A stretch of 64,000 nucleotides of DNA, taken from NCBI GenBank assembly GCA_913063375.1, contig CAJXXR010000012.1, positions 17,493-81,492 of the forward strand, read 5' to 3'. This DNA comes from an uncultured Flavobacteriales bacterium. GTDB lineage: Bacteria > Bacteroidota > Bacteroidia > Flavobacteriales > CAJXXR01. The position numbers and the translations under genes were made by a program. Below, piece by piece: positions 8,919 through 19,503 of the stretch (position 1 is the stretch's first letter; each line of letters opens with the position of its first letter). Below the pieces are notes generated by a model. The model was given only the letters and a program-made list of their open reading frames with translations. It ran no database searches and was not told where the DNA came from.

Positions 8919-11900
8919 ATGATTAAAAATTTATTACGGCTGACAACCGTGTTTTCTGTTTTTGCATATTCCCTTATTTCAGCGCAGGGGATTTGTAATT
9001 ATAGTCAATCCTCTTTCGGATCGGATAATTCCAATTTTGTGGAATTTAATAATTTTGACTGTGCTGATACAGTTACCAATGGTTTTATAACTAGTACTGA
9101 TTTACATGTAAATGCACTTGGGACTTGGTGCCCAAGTTGGTATGATTTTGATGTTGAGGTTAACGGTTCAGTCGTTGCTCAAAATCTTTGTAATATTGGT
9201 TCTGTAGATTTATCTACTTACGGGGTTGACATTAATAATTTGACTAGTGTAAAAATATCATCAAATAATAATGACAATTTCCCCGATAATTTAACCCTTT
9301 CGGCTACTTTAGATATCACTTATATTGTTACTACTTGTCCACCTCCATCAGGTGTAATCTTTTCCAATTTAAACCCAACTACGGCAAATGTAGCTTGGTC
9401 TTCAAATGGATCTGAGGCTTTATGGAATATAGAAGTTGTTAACCTAACAGCTGGAGATACTGCAACGGGTGTGGCTACTTATACAGGTGTTACTGTAAAT
9501 CCATATTCTCTTTCTGGTTTATTACCAGAAACGAATTATGCCGTATATATTCAGGCAGACTGTGGACCTTTTAATACAACACCTCAGAGTGATTGGTCTT
9601 TTGAAGGGAATTTTACAACTCCACCAACATGTGCTCCTTTAGGTTCGATTTCTATTGATTCTGTATCAGAATCTACGGTTTCCCTTTCTTGGGCGCAAGC
9701 AGGTTCCGAAACTTCTTGGGATATTGAATTGATCAATACTTCAAATATTCCTGCAGATACTTTTTCCTATACGCCTACAAACGCAGGCCTATCTTCCAAT
9801 TCACCTACAATTACAGGTTTAACGCCTTCCAGTGATTATGAGGTGATCGTTCGTGCGAATTGTGGTGTAATAGATGGACCAAGTGCTTGGACTACCGTAT
9901 ACAGTTTTACAACTGTTGCAACTTGTCAAGCTCCTGTATCATTGAATCAAAATTTTACGGGATTTGATGCAATCAACTATACATGGATTGCTGTAGATAA
10001 TGAATCGATGTGGGATGTTGAAATAGTTAACCTAACCTTAGGGGAGGTTGCTTCAGGTATTCCAGATGATTCGACTACAACGACCGCATATATGGCATCT
10101 GGATTAACAGGTAGTACACAATATGCATTTTATGTAAGAGCAAATTGTGGTGGTACAGATGGTGTTTCTGAATGGTTAGGGCCATTCAATAGAACTACAC
10201 GTTGTGATCCAGCAGTAACGCCTTATTTGAATGATGTGGAGTCCTTTACTAATTCTGTAGCAGGGCCTGTTGGAAGTTGTTGGTTGAACTGGCCAAATTT
10301 AAACTATCAATATAGATGGAATATAGACGGAAATGGTTCAACTCCTTCTGGAAGTACTGGGCCTTCTGGTGCTGCTAGTGGATCTAAATATTTTTATGTA
10401 GAAGCATCTAGTGGTCCTACTGGCGCTGTGGCTCCATTGACCTCTCAGTATATTGATTTATCCAACTTAACGAATCCTGCTCTTTCCTTTAAATACCATA
10501 TGTATGGATCCAATATAGAATCCTTGAATGTGGATATTTTCAGTAATGGAGTTTGGTATGATGGCGTATATTCATTAATAGGGCAACAGCAAACTTCTTC
10601 TGCAGCTGCTTGGATGGAAGCACATGTTAATCTAGCTGCTTATGCAGATACTATTCTAGTTCGTTTTAGAGCAATTAAAGGAAATGGATATTTTGGAGAT
10701 ATTAGTTTAGATGATATAAAAGTTGATGAAGGATTGTCATGTTATCCTCCAACCTCTCTAGTCACTTCCAATGTACTTGCTGATTCTGCTACCTTATCAT
10801 GGACTGAAAACAATCTTACAGTTCCAGCTGGTGGATATTTAATTGAGTACGGATTGGCTGGTTTTGCTCAAGGTACAGGTAGTTTTGTGAATTCTACAGA
10901 TACCTTTGTTACCCTGAATTCATTAATTCCTGGTGAAGGATACGAGTTTTATGTTCAAGCTATTTGTGTAGCCAATGTAGATTCTAGTGCTTGGTCTGGG
11001 AATGGGAGTTTTACTACGCTATGTGCAGCTATGGCTGCTCCTTATTTTTATGATGTAGAATCACAGGTTGTTACTACTCAGGGAAATAATTTTATCAATT
11101 GTTGGGATGGAGACAATACAGCCTTTAGTTGGGATGTAGATAATAATGGTTCTACAACATCTGGTAATACTGGTCCTTCAGGGGCATATAGTGGAAACGC
11201 CTATTATTTTGTTGAAGCTTCAGGTGGACCTAATTTTACTGCAATAGCGAAATTGTCTACTCCTGAGATAGATCTAAGTGCGTTAATAATTCCAACGCTT
11301 GAGTTCCGTTACCATATGTATGGTGGAAATATGGGGACACTTCACGTGGATGTATTTGATACTATATGGCACAATGAAGAATTTTCTTTAGTTGGGCAAC
11401 AGCATACTTCTCCAACTGCTCCTTGGTCATTGGCTTCGGTAGATCTTTCTGCATACTCTGGAATTGTAACGATTCGTTTCCGTGGAATTAAAGGAGGTGG
11501 ATATATGGGTGATATGAGTATCGATGATATTCATGTTAGAGAGCTTCCAAATTGTTTTGCTCCTTCTGTGGATATTACTTCTACTGGTACAACAAATGTT
11601 TCTGGGACGATAGACTCCATAGGTACTTTTGGTACTCAATGGTATATAGAAACAGTGGATATTACGAATGGTGGTGTACCAACAGGTATTGCTACAGATA
11701 CAACTACGACGCTTAACTTCAGTTTAACGGGATTAAATCCTGCTACGGAATATGCAATGTATATTCAGTCAGATTGTGGTGCTGACTTAAGTGATTGGGG
11801 TGTTGAATATTTCACAACTGATTGTGCGCCTATAGGTGATTTTGAAACTAGTTTCGAGAGTTTAGACGCTGGAAATGATACATTGATTTGTTGGGATTAT

Positions 11901-14900
11901 AGAAAATCCAACTATAATAACAATAGTGCCTCTGTACAGGTTGGTAGTAGTAATTCATTAGCTTGTGATGGAAATAAGTACATTAGAATGTACAATTCAA
12001 ATCAAGCTTGGTTGAGATCCTATTTGATCACACCTGAATTGAATAATATTACTGCTGGAACAAACATCCTTACTTTCTGGGCTAGAAATGGGTCTACTTG
12101 GGCTCCAAATTCACCTTTTGAGGTGGGTACAATTTCAAATGCCGATAGTTTAAATACGTTCACATCCTTGTATTCTGGTTCTGTAGGTGTTACATGTGAT
12201 TCTATTACAGTTCCTTTCTTATCTTATACAGGAACAGATACTCGAATTGCTATCAGATTTACACCTGCTTCTACTTTTGATTATCTTTATATCGATAAAG
12301 TAAAATGGGGACCAGGACCTGATTGTGCTATGCCAGTAGGGTTTAATGTTCTAGATTTATCAGATGAAGAAGTAAGTTTAGATTGGTTGAATATCAGTCC
12401 AGATTCTTCATGGAACCTTGAATTGGTAGATGTTTTAGATACTTTAGATGTATATGATAGTATTCCTACGGATACTGCCTTTACACATCCTTTCACAATT
12501 GATGGATTATCTGAAAATACCATTTATGATGTGTATTTAACGAATCCTTGTGATACAACAGGACAGGCTGTACAATTGACTTTTGTAACTCCATGGGCAA
12601 ACAATCTTGGTGTTACCTCTATCGTTTCTCCTGCAACACAGGGTTGTAATTTAGATGACTCTATGCAAATTGAAGTTACAATCAACAACTTCGGTGGTCA
12701 GATGCAGTCAGGATTCCCAGTAGAATTGAGTTGGGATGATTCTATCTACTTTAATGTAGGAACTTTCATGGATACGCTTCTTCCAGGAGAATCAGCGAAT
12801 TTTGTGATCGATGGATACTATGACTTTAGTGCAGCTTTAGATTCAGCATTTTGGGTACAGACGGCCTTGGCTTCTGATTCATCTTCTGTAGATAATAATT
12901 CCAATTCTTCAGTTACCAACTTAGGTAATATGTATATCAATGTACAGGTAAATACTGGGCAGTATGCAGGTGAAGTTTGGTGGCAGGTTTTAGATACTGT
13001 TAACAATATAAATGTATACACATCTGGTCCTCCTTCTGGATATTCAAACTACAATACCTACAACAAAGAGGTTTGTGTGTATGCTGGTGGTGATTATGTG
13101 ATGAATGCTTGGGATACCTATGACGATGGATGGAATGGTGGTACCTATTCTATCACTCGATGTGGTGGAATTGTCATAGCAGACAACGGTGGTAATGAAG
13201 TTACCAATGGTTATGGTGGAGTATCTGGATCTGATCTGGAAGTTCAAGAAGGTTTCCATGTAGATGAATGTCCAGATGATGATTTGGCTGTTATGTCTAT
13301 TGATGGTTTATCTAGTGCTTGTGGATTAGGCGTTGAGGTAGGAACAGTTACCATTATGAACTTCGGGAACAATGATGTTTTAGCGAATGACGCTATAGCA
13401 CAGTATCAGTTCAATAATTCAGGTCTTTGGATTGATTTCTGGGATTTCGATACAGGATTGGCATCTCAAACCGATACGGTATTTACTATGCCAGGTGTTG
13501 ATATGAGTTTTGCTGGTACCTATACTATTGAGGTACAAATTGTATTTGCAGCTGATGAGGATACTACTACAAATTACCTATCTGTAGTAACTACAAGTGT
13601 TCCAACACTTACAACTGATTCTACTACTTTCAATTATGACAATGGTGGTTGGACTTCTGATGCAATAAATGGAGTAAATAATTCTTGGGAATATGGTGTT
13701 CCAACAACTACCGTTGCTGGAAATGGAAATGATCAAGAAGTTTGGGCTTCAAATTTATCAGGGGATGCTTCCTTAAATGAGTTGTCTTATCTATTATCAC
13801 CTTGTTATGATTTCTCTTCTTATACAGAAGATGTTGAAATTGAATTTGACTTTGTTAGAACAAATAGTGCGCACAATTTCAGATTACAGAAATCAATCAA
13901 TGGTGGTACAGGCTGGACGAATGTTTGGACTGCATCTAATAATACAAATACATGGACACATAAAATCCGTGTAGTTTCTGGATTAGCAGGTGAGTCTGAT
14001 GTGAAATTCAGATGGAGATACCAATCGAACTGGTTGAATCCAGTTGAAGGATTTGCATTTGATAACTGGGAAGTAAAAGAGCATATTCCTTATACAGATG
14101 CTTCTCTAGCTAACCTTACTGTGGCTGGAAATCAAGTTTCAAGTCCTGTATCATTTGATCCAACAGTATTCGATTATACTTATGCTGTTCCATTTGGAGC
14201 TACAAACTGGAATGTTGGAGCAAATGTTAATGCTCCTTTCTATACTAGTATTTCCATTGATCAAGTATCTACTCTTCCAGATACAGCTACTGTTACAGTG
14301 ATTGCGGAAGATACTTTGTATTCTGCAGTATATACTGTGTATATTACACAAGAGCCAGCTTCTACAGATGCTACTTTATCAGCATTAAATGTAAGTAATA
14401 ACGCTGTTCCTGGATTCAACCCGGATACATTGTGTTATACTATGACCTATCCTTATGGTTCTGCATTTACCCCATCTATTACGGCTGTAGCGAATCATCC
14501 AAATGCAACGGTTTCTATTTTAAATGTTGCTATTCCTGGTACTGCTTTTATTACAGTTACTGCAGAGGATGGTATTACAGTGAATGTATACTGTATCAAT
14601 TATGAAGTACAATCATTGTCTTCTAATGCATTTATGGCGGACATTCAAATGGATGCTGTGTCATTACCTGGATTCGTTGCTAATACCTACTGGTACTATG
14701 TAACCTTGCCAAATGGTACTACGGCTATGCCATTTATGACTTATCTTACAGCTGATGCAAATGCATCTGTTTCTTATTCACCTGCCTCATTACCACTTAC
14801 AGATACTGCTGTATTTGAAGTGACTGCTCAGGATGGTGTTACTATGGAGACGTATTATGTTGTATTTGATGAGGCTGCTAGTAGTAATGCTAACTTGTTA

Positions 14901-15707
14901 GACCTTACTGTCAACGGTGGTACAATTGCAGGATTTGATGCTGCAGTATTCATCTATGATGTTGAGTTGCCGTATAATTCACCAATTCCAAACTTGGATG
15001 CAATGGTTGAAGATACAACTGCTACAGTTGTAACGGTTGATGCTCCTTCTGTTCCTGGTACATCTATTGTAACAGTTACAGCTGCGGATGGAACTGAATT
15101 AGTATACTATGTAAACTGGTCTTATGCTCCTGCAAATGATGATGCTACCTTAGATTCATTGATAACCAATGCTGGTTACTTCTGTATCATTGTAGGATCA
15201 GATACTTCTGCTGCAATGGTATTGTCTCCAGTAGATGATAATTCTTACAACCTAACAGTTGGTACTGGATTTGCTTCATTGGTTAACTTAACCATAGTAC
15301 CTACTGATCCAAATGCAACAGTTGTAATCTCTGGTTCTGCAACAGTAGCTCCTTATGGTACTATTATCATAACCGTTACTGCAGAAGATGGTTCTACCCA
15401 AGAAGTATACACTATCAATGTAGTATCTGATGACTGTTCTATTGGATTGGATGAGGCTATTTTGGGTCAAATCAATGTTAGTCCAAACCCTTCTAACGGT
15501 ATCTTCTTTATAGAGACGCCAGCTGACTTGAACAACTATACAGTTTCTGTAGTTGATCAGATTGGTAAGGTTGTTTACAAGGACGTTGTTGTGGAAGCTA
15601 CAATGGAAAAAGTAATGGATCTTAGTACATTGCCAGCAGGAATGTACAATATGAGAATTAGTACTGCTAGCGACTTTATCGTTAAACGTATTTCAATTAT
15701 CAAATAA
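8919..15707 (+). CDS. giant T9SS-secreted adhesin with FN3, MAM-like and cadherin-like repeats
   Basis: 2262 residues, exported by signal peptide (about 1-23) and the type IX system. In order: an N-terminal beta domain; FN3-like domains (about 140-425) with the repeated W-x-(I/V)-E-(V/L)-(V/I)-N core; a MAM-like jelly roll (about 427-605); FN3; a second MAM-like domain (about 703-875) nearly parallel to the first, each with an FKYHMYG or FRYHMYG strand and a closing DDI; FN3; a third jelly roll (about 970-1130); CARDB-like and further beta domains; then five or six cadherin-like beta-sandwich repeats (about 1725-2177) with VTVTAEDG-type ends. The last 75 residues are a T9SS sorting domain (NPSNGIFFIETP to the end). 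Probably a cell-surface adhesin. No catalytic motif was seen. Smaller paralogues of its C-terminal part lie downstream. Confidence 0.9.
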   Translation: MIKNLLRLTTVFSVFAYSLISAQGICNYSQSSFGSDNSNFVEFNNFDCADTVTNGFITSTDLHVNALGTWCPSWYDFDVEVNGSVVAQNLCNIGSVDLSTYGVDINNLTSVKISSNNNDNFPDNLTLSATLDITYIVTTCPPPSGVIFSNLNPTTANVAWSSNGSEALWNIEVVNLTAGDTATGVATYTGVTVNPYSLSGLLPETNYAVYIQADCGPFNTTPQSDWSFEGNFTTPPTCAPLGSISIDSVSESTVSLSWAQAGSETSWDIELINTSNIPADTFSYTPTNAGLSSNSPTITGLTPSSDYEVIVRANCGVIDGPSAWTTVYSFTTVATCQAPVSLNQNFTGFDAINYTWIAVDNESMWDVEIVNLTLGEVASGIPDDSTTTTAYMASGLTGSTQYAFYVRANCGGTDGVSEWLGPFNRTTRCDPAVTPYLNDVESFTNSVAGPVGSCWLNWPNLNYQYRWNIDGNGSTPSGSTGPSGAASGSKYFYVEASSGPTGAVAPLTSQYIDLSNLTNPALSFKYHMYGSNIESLNVDIFSNGVWYDGVYSLIGQQQTSSAAAWMEAHVNLAAYADTILVRFRAIKGNGYFGDISLDDIKVDEGLSCYPPTSLVTSNVLADSATLSWTENNLTVPAGGYLIEYGLAGFAQGTGSFVNSTDTFVTLNSLIPGEGYEFYVQAICVANVDSSAWSGNGSFTTLCAAMAAPYFYDVESQVVTTQGNNFINCWDGDNTAFSWDVDNNGSTTSGNTGPSGAYSGNAYYFVEASGGPNFTAIAKLSTPEIDLSALIIPTLEFRYHMYGGNMGTLHVDVFDTIWHNEEFSLVGQQHTSPTAPWSLASVDLSAYSGIVTIRFRGIKGGGYMGDMSIDDIHVRELPNCFAPSVDITSTGTTNVSGTIDSIGTFGTQWYIETVDITNGGVPTGIATDTTTTLNFSLTGLNPATEYAMYIQSDCGADLSDWGVEYFTTDCAPIGDFETSFESLDAGNDTLICWDYRKSNYNNNSASVQVGSSNSLACDGNKYIRMYNSNQAWLRSYLITPELNNITAGTNILTFWARNGSTWAPNSPFEVGTISNADSLNTFTSLYSGSVGVTCDSITVPFLSYTGTDTRIAIRFTPASTFDYLYIDKVKWGPGPDCAMPVGFNVLDLSDEEVSLDWLNISPDSSWNLELVDVLDTLDVYDSIPTDTAFTHPFTIDGLSENTIYDVYLTNPCDTTGQAVQLTFVTPWANNLGVTSIVSPATQGCNLDDSMQIEVTINNFGGQMQSGFPVELSWDDSIYFNVGTFMDTLLPGESANFVIDGYYDFSAALDSAFWVQTALASDSSSVDNNSNSSVTNLGNMYINVQVNTGQYAGEVWWQVLDTVNNINVYTSGPPSGYSNYNTYNKEVCVYAGGDYVMNAWDTYDDGWNGGTYSITRCGGIVIADNGGNEVTNGYGGVSGSDLEVQEGFHVDECPDDDLAVMSIDGLSSACGLGVEVGTVTIMNFGNNDVLANDAIAQYQFNNSGLWIDFWDFDTGLASQTDTVFTMPGVDMSFAGTYTIEVQIVFAADEDTTTNYLSVVTTSVPTLTTDSTTFNYDNGGWTSDAINGVNNSWEYGVPTTTVAGNGNDQEVWASNLSGDASLNELSYLLSPCYDFSSYTEDVEIEFDFVRTNSAHNFRLQKSINGGTGWTNVWTASNNTNTWTHKIRVVSGLAGESDVKFRWRYQSNWLNPVEGFAFDNWEVKEHIPYTDASLANLTVAGNQVSSPVSFDPTVFDYTYAVPFGATNWNVGANVNAPFYTSISIDQVSTLPDTATVTVIAEDTLYSAVYTVYITQEPASTDATLSALNVSNNAVPGFNPDTLCYTMTYPYGSAFTPSITAVANHPNATVSILNVAIPGTAFITVTAEDGITVNVYCINYEVQSLSSNAFMADIQMDAVSLPGFVANTYWYYVTLPNGTTAMPFMTYLTADANASVSYSPASLPLTDTAVFEVTAQDGVTMETYYVVFDEAASSNANLLDLTVNGGTIAGFDAAVFIYDVELPYNSPIPNLDAMVEDTTATVVTVDAPSVPGTSIVTVTAADGTELVYYVNWSYAPANDDATLDSLITNAGYFCIIVGSDTSAAMVLSPVDDNSYNLTVGTGFASLVNLTIVPTDPNATVVISGSATVAPYGTIIITVTAEDGSTQEVYTINVVSDDCSIGLDEAILGQINVSPNPSNGIFFIETPADLNNYTVSVVDQIGKVVYKDVVVEATMEKVMDLSTLPAGMYNMRISTASDFIVKRISIIK

Positions 15708-15734
15708 GTAGGTTCTTATTATATAATCCCCTTA

Positions 15735-15767
15735 AAGGGCTAACCAATTGGTTAGCCCTTTTTTTAT
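15735..15767 (+). terminator. strong rho-independent terminator
   Basis: A perfect 11-bp stem AAGGGCTAACC/GGTTAGCCCTT with loop AATT and a run of T, 28 bases after the giant adhesin gene. Confidence 0.92.
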
Positions 15768-15935
15768 GGCATATTGTTAAGCCAAAAAAAACTTGTTTCT
15801 TCTAATGGGAATATACCATAGGTTGGGCTATTACATGATTATTATATAGAATTGGATTTAGCAGTGGTAGGTCTTTTTGAATATAATTTATTATTGAAAT
15901 TTTGTTATATTGTAAGTATCAAATGAAATAAAATC

Positions 15936-16556
15936 ATGAAATATATATTTGTTCTAATACTAGTACTAAATACCGGTTTTACACTGAATGCTGAAGTTTC
16001 AATTTTTAATAACTTTTCCGATAGTATTCCCTGTCCAGATAGCCTTGTTTGTGATATAACTGTGGATGGTGTAACCATTGATGGATTTCATCCAGATACG
16101 CTACATTATACTTTAGTATTACCGGATTCTATTACAAGCTTACCCATTGTGAGTTTTATTCCTTGCGATTCTTTATCCAATCCTATAATAACGTATACTC
16201 AAGGAACACTACCCTTGCCAGATATAGTCTATTTTGAAATCCAAGAGGATACTTGTTTTACTCAATATAGTGTACTTCTAACTACCGAGTTGATGAATAT
16301 AGTAGAGGGAGAAATGCCAGTGTTTAGTTTATATCCTAATCCAGCTTATGAATCTGTGAATATCCAGTTAAATTCTGAACTGATAACGCATTGTGAAGTA
16401 CTTGATCTATCTGGAAGATTGGTGGAATCTATTCCTCTTTTGGAAGGGCAAAAAAAGTATGTTTTGGATGTACAGGATTATGGTTCTGGAATACATTTTA
16501 TTGAAGTGTTTCAAGGGAAAGAAAGGATACAAACTGAACAACTAATAATAAAGTAA
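15936..16556 (+). CDS. small T9SS-secreted protein with one cadherin-like repeat
   Basis: 206 residues. It has a signal peptide (1-19), then CDITVDGVTIDGFHPDTLHY, which matches the start of the cadherin-like repeats in the giant adhesin, then a T9SS sorting domain from FSLYPNPAYESVNI to the end (EQLIIK). It is essentially one repeat plus the export tag. It probably shares transcription with the outer-membrane-type gene 30 bases downstream. Its function is unknown. Confidence 0.8.
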   Translation: MKYIFVLILVLNTGFTLNAEVSIFNNFSDSIPCPDSLVCDITVDGVTIDGFHPDTLHYTLVLPDSITSLPIVSFIPCDSLSNPIITYTQGTLPLPDIVYFEIQEDTCFTQYSVLLTTELMNIVEGEMPVFSLYPNPAYESVNIQLNSELITHCEVLDLSGRLVESIPLLEGQKKYVLDVQDYGSGIHFIEVFQGKERIQTEQLIIK

Positions 16557-16586
16557 GCAAAGAATATAAATTCAATTAATAATAAG

Positions 16587-17396
16587 ATGAAAAATTATAC
16601 CCTCTTAATAATCCTATGTTTTGTATATGGCATAAGTTCCGCTCAAGAAACGAAGGAATCTCTTTTTTCAAAAATGAAAACTTGGGAATATGAGTGGAGC
16701 GTTGGAGTTGGAATGGATGTGCTGGGGGCTGGAGAATCTTTAAAACAGCAGTTCAAAGAGGATGGGTTTGTAGAAAAAACAATGCGTATTTTTAATACTG
16801 CAGGTAATCCAAAATCTTCCAGTCGTCCAAGCTATGAGATAGATTTGAAGGCATTTGTAAATGAGCAAAATGGATTCTCTATAAGTTTCGCCAAAATAAG
16901 AAGTGATAGGGTATTTGGATTCGATTCACTAGAAGTGAATAATGGGTGGCTATGGCCAGAGTTCGGTTTAGGGAATATGATTAAAATTTACGATAAAAGT
17001 TACGCTACCACACTTAATTATATTTATCGAACTAAAAATAAAATGCATTATTTTGAGGTTGGACCAAGTCTGATGAATCAAAAAATAACAGTGAAATTAA
17101 CAGGGAGAAAGTCACGTATTACTAGAATCTATAAAGGTGGTTTTCACCTTAGTTACCAAATTTATTTACAAAGAGTGAATACGTTTTTTTCTGCTCTTAA
17201 ATTATCCTACCGGTGGTTTCCTAGTTCTAATTTCGGTCCCTATACGGCAGAGTATGACCCGAAATCTGATATGTTACCAGGTCCTATTTTCTCAGTTTTT
17301 AATCAAGTAAAGGGGCCTAGTCATAGTTTCAATATTCAGGTAGGTTTTGGAAGGAAATGGCTTTCAGGGAAAAGAAAGGCAAAGATGAAAAGGTAA
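16587..17396 (+). CDS. predicted outer-membrane beta-barrel protein
   Basis: 269 residues with a signal peptide cleaved near residue 19 (SSAQ). The mature part has alternating hydrophobic and polar strands with many Tyr, Phe and Trp, and basic C-terminal residues. That profile suggests a small beta-barrel, but no named family was recognised. It lies between a T9SS protein and a small membrane gene, with 0-30 base gaps, so the three are probably one transcript. Confidence 0.6.
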   Translation: MKNYTLLIILCFVYGISSAQETKESLFSKMKTWEYEWSVGVGMDVLGAGESLKQQFKEDGFVEKTMRIFNTAGNPKSSSRPSYEIDLKAFVNEQNGFSISFAKIRSDRVFGFDSLEVNNGWLWPEFGLGNMIKIYDKSYATTLNYIYRTKNKMHYFEVGPSLMNQKITVKLTGRKSRITRIYKGGFHLSYQIYLQRVNTFFSALKLSYRWFPSSNFGPYTAEYDPKSDMLPGPIFSVFNQVKGPSHSFNIQVGFGRKWLSGKRKAKMKR

Positions 17397-17441
17397 TTGA
17401 ATGTAAATCGGCGGAAGTTAATAGCTGAATGTGAATCTAAA

Positions 17442-17657
17442 ATGGAAAGTATGAAAAACAAATATGGAATATTAGCGAGTTTGTTTATCCTTCTTTTCGG
17501 AACAGGGTTTATGATGGGGGTCTATTATATTTCCGATGTTAATGAGTTTGGATTTTATGATATGACCAATTTGAAAACTCATTTATTGGCTTCTTTTGGA
17601 GTGGGTATCCTTCCAATTCTTGGACTTATGATCCATAATAAATATTTCTCCAAATAA
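17442..17657 (+). CDS. small two-helix membrane protein
   Basis: 71 residues from the ATG at 17442 (a second in-frame ATG lies at 17451). An upstream TTG start directly abutting the previous stop is possible but less likely. Two hydrophobic segments (about 11-31 and 47-64 from this start) are joined by a polar loop. No family is recognised. Confidence 0.5.
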   Translation: MESMKNKYGILASLFILLFGTGFMMGVYYISDVNEFGFYDMTNLKTHLLASFGVGILPILGLMIHNKYFSK

Positions 17658-17851
17658 GATTTCTTCTCCTCTGGTATTGGATTTACTAAGGGATTATATT
17701 GCAATTATTCTATAGATTGACGTCCATTCCTTTTATAGATTGTGTATTTCATTGAGAGAATGCTAATGGTTGTTGAATCTATTTTTGAAAATTGTTTAAA
17801 TACAATATCTTGAAGTAGAATTAATTATAGAAATCCTAGTCCCTCGAATTT

Positions 17852-19498
17852 ATGAAAACTATTTACACACTTATAGTCCCCTTCTTTTTTACTCTTTTAT
17901 CCTCGAGAGCACAGCAGTCAGTAGGATTATTTACTAATACGGCTGAATCGTTTAATGGTTATACCCTTTTTGGTCCTCAGGATAGTAAAACAACGTATTT
18001 GATAAATAACTGTGGAGAAAAAGTACATAGTTGGACAAGCGAATATTATCCTGGTTTATCATCCTATCTTTTGGAAGATGGAGCACTACTGAGAACTGGT
18101 AGAATCCCTGGAATGGGTGGAGGTAGTGGTATTGTTGAGATGTTCGATTGGGAAGGAGATGTCATTTGGAGTCATTCAGTTTCAGGAACACATGGAAGAC
18201 AACATCATGATATCGAATTACTGCCAAATGGAAATATATTATTGATTGTATGGGATAAGCGACTACAACCTGAAGTGACTCAAGCCGGAAGTTCGACTTC
18301 TAATAGTTATATAAATTCTGAACAAATTGTAGAGATTCAACCCGATTTGATTAATGGTGGAGCCTCAGTTGTTTGGGAATGGAAGGCTTGGGATCATTTG
18401 GTTCAGGATTCTGATAGTGACAAAGATAATTTTGGGAGCATAGCTGATAAGCCAGAAAGAATTGATATCAATTTTCTAAGCCTTAATAGCACTGATTGGT
18501 TACATTTTAATGGGGTAGATTATAATAAAGAGTTGGATCAAATAATTATCAGTGTGCATAATTTTAGTGAATTTTGGATCATAGATCACTCAACTTCAAT
18601 AGCAGAAGCTTCTGATTCCTTAGGTGGATTATATGGTCAAGGTGGAGATGTATTATATCGCTGGGGAAATCCACAGGCTTATAACCAAGGAACTGATGCT
18701 GATCAAAAACTATTCTTGCAACATGATACCCATTGGATTCCAGATTCATTATCTGATGCAGGAAAGATAATTTTATATAATAACCAAGCAGGGACACCAT
18801 TCGGTGAAAATTACTCAACCGTGAATATTGTTGAGCTACCTGCGGACTCAAGTGGTTTTTATCCTTATTCTGGTGGGGCATTTGGACCAACTAGTTTCGA
18901 TTGGACTTATCAAGCTCCTAATGCAACAGATTTCTATTCTAATATTATTTCTGGTGTACAGCGATTGGAAAATGGAAATACGCTGATATGTGAAGGAGTA
19001 GGAGGTCGTTTTTTTGAAATTGATACCAATGGAGTAATTGTTTGGGAATATATAAACCCTGTGAATGATTTGGGGCCTATCCTACAGGAAACTATTCCAA
19101 CAGATAACAATGTGTTTAGATGTATTAGATATTCTCCTCAATATTCTGCATTTGAGGGGGAAGATTTGATCCCTCAAGGTTATATAGAATCTGGATCTAG
19201 TTATGATTGTGATTTATATTCATTAAACATTCTTGAGGAAAGTCCAATTGAAACATTGATCAATATAAGTCCGAATCCTGCTGAAAAAAGTATTCAGATA
19301 AATTTAGATAACAGTTCTATAAAGGGGTTCAATTTGGTAGTTTACAATATCAGTGGACAAGTATTATTAAAAGAAAAATATTTGAATTTAAATGAACCTA
19401 TTCAACTAAACATTGAACCATTGAAAAATGGTATTTATACGATTGTTATACGTAGTGAATTTGAGGTTGTATCAACTAAATTGATTGTAAATAAATAA
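17852..19498 (+). CDS. T9SS-secreted arylsulfotransferase-like protein
   Basis: 548 residues. After the signal peptide (1-20) comes a beta-propeller of the aryl-sulfate sulfotransferase type, recognisable from repeated D-x-x-G-x-(V/I)-x-W blades, from HHDIELLPNGNILLIVWD near residue 115-135 and from VQRLENGNTLICEG near 370. The last 75 residues are a T9SS sorting domain (ISPNPAEKSIQI to IVNK). Family members transfer sulfate between phenolic compounds. Many Bacteroidota members are only fold-level relatives, so activity is not assured. The YHYH-protein gene follows after 5 bases, indicating an operon. Confidence 0.75.
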   Translation: MKTIYTLIVPFFFTLLSSRAQQSVGLFTNTAESFNGYTLFGPQDSKTTYLINNCGEKVHSWTSEYYPGLSSYLLEDGALLRTGRIPGMGGGSGIVEMFDWEGDVIWSHSVSGTHGRQHHDIELLPNGNILLIVWDKRLQPEVTQAGSSTSNSYINSEQIVEIQPDLINGGASVVWEWKAWDHLVQDSDSDKDNFGSIADKPERIDINFLSLNSTDWLHFNGVDYNKELDQIIISVHNFSEFWIIDHSTSIAEASDSLGGLYGQGGDVLYRWGNPQAYNQGTDADQKLFLQHDTHWIPDSLSDAGKIILYNNQAGTPFGENYSTVNIVELPADSSGFYPYSGGAFGPTSFDWTYQAPNATDFYSNIISGVQRLENGNTLICEGVGGRFFEIDTNGVIVWEYINPVNDLGPILQETIPTDNNVFRCIRYSPQYSAFEGEDLIPQGYIESGSSYDCDLYSLNILEESPIETLINISPNPAEKSIQINLDNSSIKGFNLVVYNISGQVLLKEKYLNLNEPIQLNIEPLKNGIYTIVIRSEFEVVSTKLIVNK

Positions 19499-19503
19499 GC
19501 GAT